Source: Nectonema munidae
Taxonomy: Eukaryota; Nematomorpha; Nectonematoida; Nectonematidae
Reading direction: 5' to 3'
Assembly (NCBI GenBank): GCA_030549495.1
Contig: JAUIRK010000960.1
Span: 711,501 to 775,500, forward strand
DNA length: 64,000 nt
Both the position numbers and the translations under genes were made by a program. Of this stretch, positions 58,794 to 64,000 are shown piece after piece. Within the stretch, counting starts at the first letter, position 1; the number at the start of each line of letters is the position of its first letter. The notes under the pieces were generated by a model. The model made no database searches. It was not told the DNA's origin and saw only the letters and a program-made list of their open reading frames with translations.

Positions 58794-59015
58794 AAAAAGT
58801 AATATAATTTATTGGGCACAGGATTTAAAACGGTGAATTTTGGCCAACAGTCGGCTTTATTAAACCATTATATTAATGAGTAGAAGTCTACTTCGCTAAT
58901 CCTTCCAGTTTTCAACTTCTACCCTACTCATTAGTATAGTGGTTTGATAAAGCCGAATGTCGGCCAAAATTCACCGTTTTAAATCCTGTGCTCAATAAAT
59001 TATATTACTTTTTGT
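58794..59015. mobile_element. Foldback hairpin element inside the piggyBac
   Basis: Two arms of about 95 bases are inverted copies: GTAATATAATTTATTG... through AAACGGTGAATTTTGGCC and GGCTTTAT, mirrored by ATAAAGCC, GGCCAAAATTCACCGTTTTA and CAATAAATTATATTAC. The unpaired loop is about 30 bases (TCTACTTCGCTAATCCTTCC...). It lies at the 3' side of the transposase gene and would form a long hairpin in RNA. Confidence 0.9.
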
Positions 59016-59179
59016 ATTTTATTTTAATTGAACATAAAAAATTCAAAATATCAAAAAAACTATTTATAAACAATTTGAAATTTATTTCATAAAATATCAA
59101 GGGTTATACAAAAAAAAATAAAAAAAAATAAAGCATTATAATTATATGTTGAACATGATAAAAAAATAGCAAAATCACA

Positions 59180-60912
59180 AATTAGAATGGCAAAAAGAAC
59201 AAATAGATAAGGTGTGTTTTTTGCACAAATTTTTTACATTTTGAACACCTCATGTGCCTCGTGTTCTAGGTCTTCATTCTTGAATCGAACAGTATCCCCT
59301 GCCCGAACTACTTTCCGTTGTCTGAATTTGTGGAGAAAAACCATAGTAAAAAAGAAGGTTTTTGATGGGTCTTGAAATCTGACTTGTGTTAGCCCTAGTT
59401 CTCATAGAATTATAACTTAAATTTTTTGATAAAATTAAAAAAAAAAAAATTTCTCCCTCCATGGCCAATGGGCAAAGCATTGTTAGGGCAGTTGTGCTTG
59501 TAGATAATCCATATGTTGTAGGCAGCTATATCTAAATAATTAGAAAATGCCACAACTGTCCATCGCCTACTTGTCTAATAACTAGTAAATTCTCTGGCCA
59601 TTCGATTAAAACAATCCACCCCACTTTTGTATTTATTATAGGAAATTAGGCTTTCGGGTTTTCTTTTATTTGATGTGATAGTAACACTTCTACTATGCTG
59701 CGTAGATAAGACATAAACCGCTTTAAAATTCTTTCTAGCATGCTTTTCAGGTATATAAACACAGAGTGATGAAATATTGGAATATACAATTTTGCTCTCA
59801 GTTTCACTTAAATTTAACGTGCGTAAAAATTTAGGTTTTAAAATATACGGAACAAATCTAAGTATAGGATTTACTGTCCCACAAATTGTCAAATTTTTGG
59901 AAAGAGCCCACTCCGCTAAAGCATGAGATGTAAAAATCTGTCAAGATAAATACCACACCCTGATGGGAGATTGCTACTTTCTACTAGACGCTTACAGATT
60001 TCTAGACATTAAAAATAGTGCCGATCTGAAACATAAATTTCGGGCTTCATAACATAAAAGTGTTAGAATCATTAAGATGGTAAAACTTTAAGCCATAATG
60101 GCCCGGCTTTATAGGGTCGTACACTTTTAGAGAACACCCGCCACGAAATTTCACTAATTGCTCGTCTATAGTTACAGCATCAAGTGGTGTCCAAAATTTA
60201 TGGCATTTTTCAAAAAAGTTATTATGAATACGCCTAATGGCTGCTAGTTTGTCTAAAGGCTCTCTAGTGGCGGCATCGTCAAAGCGTATAAAAATTTTGA
60301 TGAATTGGAACATCCTTCTGCCCAGTGCAGCACGTAAGAAAGGATCTCCATCTTTGGAAAAAAAAGCTTTAGTCGCAATTCTTTGGTCTTTAGATTGTCC
60401 CAAAAAAATTAGACAACCAAAATAGGCAAGCAAATCGCTTATAACAAACCTTTCATGACACGCTTTCAAATCCAACCACTTAGGGGACTAGAATTATAGA
60501 GTTTCTTATATCTCACATAAAGATTTATAGAAAATTAAACTTACTTGTAATTATCATCTGCTTTTTTGTGAGTCATCTTGTATATATGAGAAACCAAAGG
60601 AGGGTCAAACAAATCAAAAAATTTATCAATTTCCTTCAAGTTTTTTGCATCATCAGAAAGTCCATATGGACGTGAAGAGATATCTCTGCAGTTTCTAGCT
60701 TGAGATCTACCTCTTGAAGATTGTTGAGGCTCCCAGAAGAACTGTGTTCCATCTGGAGCTTTAATGAGAAATATCTTTCGCGCAAATACTTCTTCTAATT
60801 CCACTGCTTCTAGATTACTCTCACCTATATAAATGTCAGATGCTTCAGAATCTGAAATTGATGAAAATGATTCATTTTCTTCAGAAGTAGAGAAAAATAT
60901 GGGATAACACAT
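59180..60912 (-). pseudogene. piggyBac transposase (DDE_Tnp_1_7), broken
   Basis: The piggyBac transposase cuts and pastes its element at TTAA. The N-terminus is acidic (SISDSEASDIYIGESNLEAV). Then come the core blocks DLLAYFGCLIFLGQSKD, PLDKLAAIRRIHNNFFEKC and TIDEQLVKFRGGCSLKVYDP then IKPGHYGLKFY. The later part has STQHSRSVTITSNKRKPE, SYNKYKSGVDCFNRMAREF, RRWTVVAFSNYLDIAAYNIW, and a Cys-rich end RCSKCKKFVQKTHLICSFC. At least three frames are needed and part of the catalytic middle (about 59900-60040) is unreadable. Near 60535-60485 the sequence TACAA|GTAAGT...TTCTAG looks like a short intron of about 57 bp, although the flanking phases do not match as I read them. Confidence 0.85.
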
Positions 60913-61035
60913 TCACACTCACACACACGCACACGCATACACACATATACATACGCATACACATACATACACACACACACACACAATACAACATACACAC
61001 ACATATTATATATATAATACACTCACACACATATA
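60911..61035 (+). repeat. (CA)n/(TACA)n microsatellite
   Basis: Imperfect CA, TACACA and CATA repeats immediately upstream of the piggyBac transposase start on the minus strand. Confidence 0.9.
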
Positions 61036-61696
61036 ACATACATAAATTTTTACAAATGCATATTTTGAAACTATAAATTTGGAGAAAAAACTATTCTTTT
61101 GTTCAAGATTGAATTTTTATGAATTTTTTAAATAAAATTTTTAAATTTCGATTTTGATAGGACATAAAAGTAATGAAGAAGAATAGTTTATTAAAAATTC
61201 TATAAAAATGCTATTGTACAAAACAAAAACAGAATGGATAGAAAAAGGGCGGAAAGGTCATTGAACCATAAGAAATATTTTTAAAAAGGGGAGGGGGGGA
61301 GAGAGGTGAAAAACCCCTTCGTCAAAACTTACAATTTATAATAAAAATGTATCAAAAAAAAAGTAAAGACACGCTTTTAGATGTTTCAGGAAAAGTCAAG
61401 AAAATCAAGTGGAATAATGCAATGATTTGAATTTAATTTGAGTTATAGAACAAGAGGAGGTCTTGAAAACCCCCTACCCCAACCCCTCGTAAATAATAGA
61501 GTTGAAATATGTCATAATTCATCATTCAAATGTTAATAGTTTTGTAAATAGTATATTCTATATGAAAAAGCGTATGGGCTTTTTTCTCCATTACTGTGTC
61601 CTTCGTGTAACAGTAAAATCGTGTGTCCTGCGAAGGTTAAAAATGCATTTTTCAGGTGATGAAATTGTTTGGGGTGCGGCAAAGCATTAAAATTTC

Positions 61697-61846
61697 AATT
61701 TTACGCACTTAGTATACTATCATCGCATAATATTTCTGAAATATTACTAATACAACTATACTCAAATATTATACGAAAAACCACAAATACTTGATTATGT
61801 TTATTAAAAAATCATTATCCAAATATGAAGACACAAATAAAAACTT
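61697..61846 (+). repeat. About 155-bp direct repeat, copy 2
   Basis: Matches 56475-56636 in the same orientation, with a small insertion (ACAACTA) and a deletion near its end. The two copies lie 5.2 kb apart and enclose the MITEs and the piggyBac element. Confidence 0.85.
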
Positions 61847-62175
61847 TAAGAAAAAATTCATATGTAGGGATGAAGAATGGGAGTAGTGGAAATGATTGAA
61901 TTTTGACAATCGAAAATGAGGCTTGGTGCCAGTCAACCCACTTGCAGAACACAAAAATTCAATAACATTAAAACTTATAAAAGTTGGAGGCCACCAAAAG
62001 AGTCATTGAGACAACTTGATTTTAACGAGAAAGGCCATATTCTCCAACAACATATATGTAGTATTTCGAATTTTAACGTAATATGATTCGTTAAAAAAAT
62101 TTTATCCAATCAAATCAAAGAGTTTGCGTTCTCCTTCCCTCACAAAAAAGACAATAACATTTTAAATATATAATA
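61847..62175. other. Short AT-rich gap, nothing seen
   Basis: No gene or repeat end was recognised between the direct repeat and the Helitron 3' end. Confidence 0.5.
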
Positions 62176-64000
62176 CTAGCCGCTGCCGTGGTCGTTTCTC
62201 GCTTTGCTCGAAACATAGGATCGTTCGTAGAATCTTTGTCTCTGGCAAAACTAATTTTGTAATCACCTTCCTTATTTTAACATGGACCCCCACCTCAGCT
62301 ATATATGGCTTTAGGATCCAATCCTTTTTTGTGCAGAATTTAATTTCTTTCTTCATGATTAAACCAACTTCTGCAATTTGTGTAGTATTCATTTTTTTAG
62401 TTCCTTCGTTATTTTGAAATCATCTTTATTGTTTTAAATTTGACCTTCAGCTCACCTCATAAATAGATAGATACATTAATAGTTAAATGAAAATTTTAAT
62501 GGAAAATTTGTGGGTAAACTATATTTTTTGTATATAAATTATTGTTATGATATCCTTGATGGTGAGTCTGACACACCTAAAATTTAATGGCCTGAAAAGA
62601 TCTTGCTCTTGAAAGCATCTTGAATAAAACATGGTTTTTTTTTAAAAAATACATACTTTTTCAAAAATCTGTCCCCCACTTTTATTGATAGTGAGTGCAT
62701 AAGGCAATCTGAGTTAATTTGAAAAGGAAGATTTTTATCGTTAAGAATTCTAGGAATCAAGACATTTTTTCCACAGTTAACACCAGTAAGAATTTAACAG
62801 TTAACTGTGTTATCCATTAATTTACATATTTTAAAATGGGTTCCATTACAAAGACCATCTTTAAGGCTAAGATTTCGAAGAAGCGTTGCGATACATCCTA
62901 CTTTTAAAATGAGCTTATGTTGTGGCATACCAGATGGCGTCATAGAATTGATAAGCTTCATTGGATAGAGATCGATTTCTTCTTGATCATCTGTAACAGC
63001 AGGGTCAGTACTGTAATATATTTTAGATTCTGCCGCGATTTGAGTTAACACTTAGTTGTTAATTTCTAAAGTGTCTTCGTTGATGGGAGTTATAAAATGA
63101 CTTAATTTTTCCAGCAAATGGTATATTAGTGTTACAGATAACTCTAAGCATTTTATCAATTGCTGCAAGAACGTATTTTAGATTCATGCTAGCTTTGTCA
63201 AAAATTATGATATTTCGTTTACGGAAAAATTCTGCATGTTTGCTATTTGGTTTGATATTACAAGTTGCATTATCTAAAACAGGAAGAGGTAGCTTAAAAA
63301 GAGAATGAACAGTTCTGCCCTTTTCCAAAAAAGTGGCAGCAATTCCTGTCCAAGCACAAGTAAGGACATTCAAATTACGACCAATAATTTCTTTAATGAT
63401 GTAGTTTTATGTGAAAGTCTTACCTGTGTCACCTAGACCATCAATAAAGAAAACATTAGCTGAAGATTTGTCATTTTTTTCTAATGAACCAATTACTGAA
63501 TCGGCAACCGAAATCTGTTAAGCGTTAAGCATAGTTTTAATATTGGCCACTTCTTCTCTAGCTTGTTGAATGTTGGGGAGATTAATGTTTCTTTTAAAGC
63601 TGGAAGTCCAAAATCAATGATTGTCTTACCAAATTGTTCGAGAATACTTTGAATTTTTCCAACAGATTGTTAAGCTTTCCTAGCAGACTCATACTGGAGA
63701 TAATCCTCCATCATATCCTAGGGAAATGTTTGCCACAACTGAGAAAGATTACTTGGCTCAATAAAAGGAAATGAATTTCTTATTTGTGAAGGGTATGCTG
63801 TCTCAATACATAGTGGCTAGCATACTTTTTTTTTTATAAAATACATATTTTTTTTTTATTATTTATTTCTAACTATTAATTTATTTGTGTGATTAATGTT
63901 TGTAAATTGTATCATTTATTTTATATATATATATATGTTCTTCATAATGTGAATACCAATTTTTAGTGTATATTTTTTACTTTCTTTCTTTTAATTTTGT
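62176..64000 (-). mobile_element. Helitron, helicase domain and 3' terminus, runs off the window
   Basis: Minus-strand frames carry a Pif1-like helicase. A Walker A region (FIDGLGDTGKTF-like, near 63450) is followed by NVLTCAWTGIAATFLEKGRT, HSLFKLPLPVLDNATCNI, RKRNIIIFDKASMNLKYVLA (Walker B, D-K-A-S in place of D-E-A-S), and INSMTPSGMPQHKLILKVG then RNLSLKDGLCNGTHFKI, the Helitron-specific helicase end. Stops and frameshifts break it. The 3' end at 62176-62219 reads GTTTCGAGCAAAGCGAGAAA, CGACCACGGCAGCGG and CTAG followed by T, as Helitron ends require. The Rep endonuclease and 5' end would lie beyond 64000. Confidence 0.85.

Larger units (their letters stand above)
58282..61636 (-). mobile_element. 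piggyBac element, complete length
   Basis: The ends CCTTCGCAAGACACAC and the complement of CCTTCGCAGGACACAC form an inverted repeat with one mismatch. TTAA follows on the right (61637-61640), and the left target copy has decayed to CTGA. The interior carries a minus-strand transposase and a foldback insert. Length is 3.36 kb. The transposase frames are broken, so it is probably dead. Confidence 0.85.

Overview
The window is AT-rich animal nuclear DNA. It holds introns with consensus splice sites, dinucleotide microsatellites, tRNA-derived SINEs, and many hAT, piggyBac, Tc1/mariner-like, Helitron and LINE remnants. The only host gene I can name is the beta regulatory subunit of AMP-activated protein kinase (AMPK). 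The mobile-element mix suggests an arthropod, perhaps a crustacean, but that is inference; no ribosomal or mitochondrial marker is present.

The AMPK beta gene lies on the + strand in six coding exons from 14124 to 37635. The exons join in frame into a 296-residue protein. It starts with an MGNT N-myristoylation motif, has a glycogen-binding module across exons 2-4, and ends in the conserved C-terminal domain that binds the alpha and gamma subunits. Intron 1 appears to use a GC-AG donor followed 13 bases later by about 220 bp of CA repeat. Introns 1, 3, 4 and 5 are filled with transposons; intron 3 is about 12 kb and carries a nearly full-length LINE.

Left of the gene (1-14100) are a broken Ty3/Gypsy-like fossil, a LINE RNase H tail and a 3.2-kb hAT element with perfect target duplications. 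That hAT element contains a smaller hAT element, two inverted copies of a tandem-repeat-bearing MITE, and a SINE. Further right are a LINE tail and two hAT transposase remnants.

Right of the gene (37636-64000) is mostly decayed repeat sequence. A four-copy SINE family has one member left of the gene (7505) and three here. A TTAA-flanked MITE family has one copy in the last AMPK intron and three here. There are also a broken piggyBac copy split by a Tigger-like insert, a complete-length but decayed piggyBac element (58282-61636) containing a foldback hairpin, and a Helitron helicase running off the right edge on the minus strand. Two minus-strand host-exon candidates stand out: 50847-51203, with good splice sites on both sides and 1-1 phase, and a weaker cysteine-rich one at 57926-58024.

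I found no CRISPR array, operon or prokaryotic gene, and nothing I would call a new biological system. The most useful leads are the splice arrangement around AMPK exon 1, the unassigned minus-strand exon, the MITE with expanding 42-bp repeats, and the repeat families that can be dated by their nesting.
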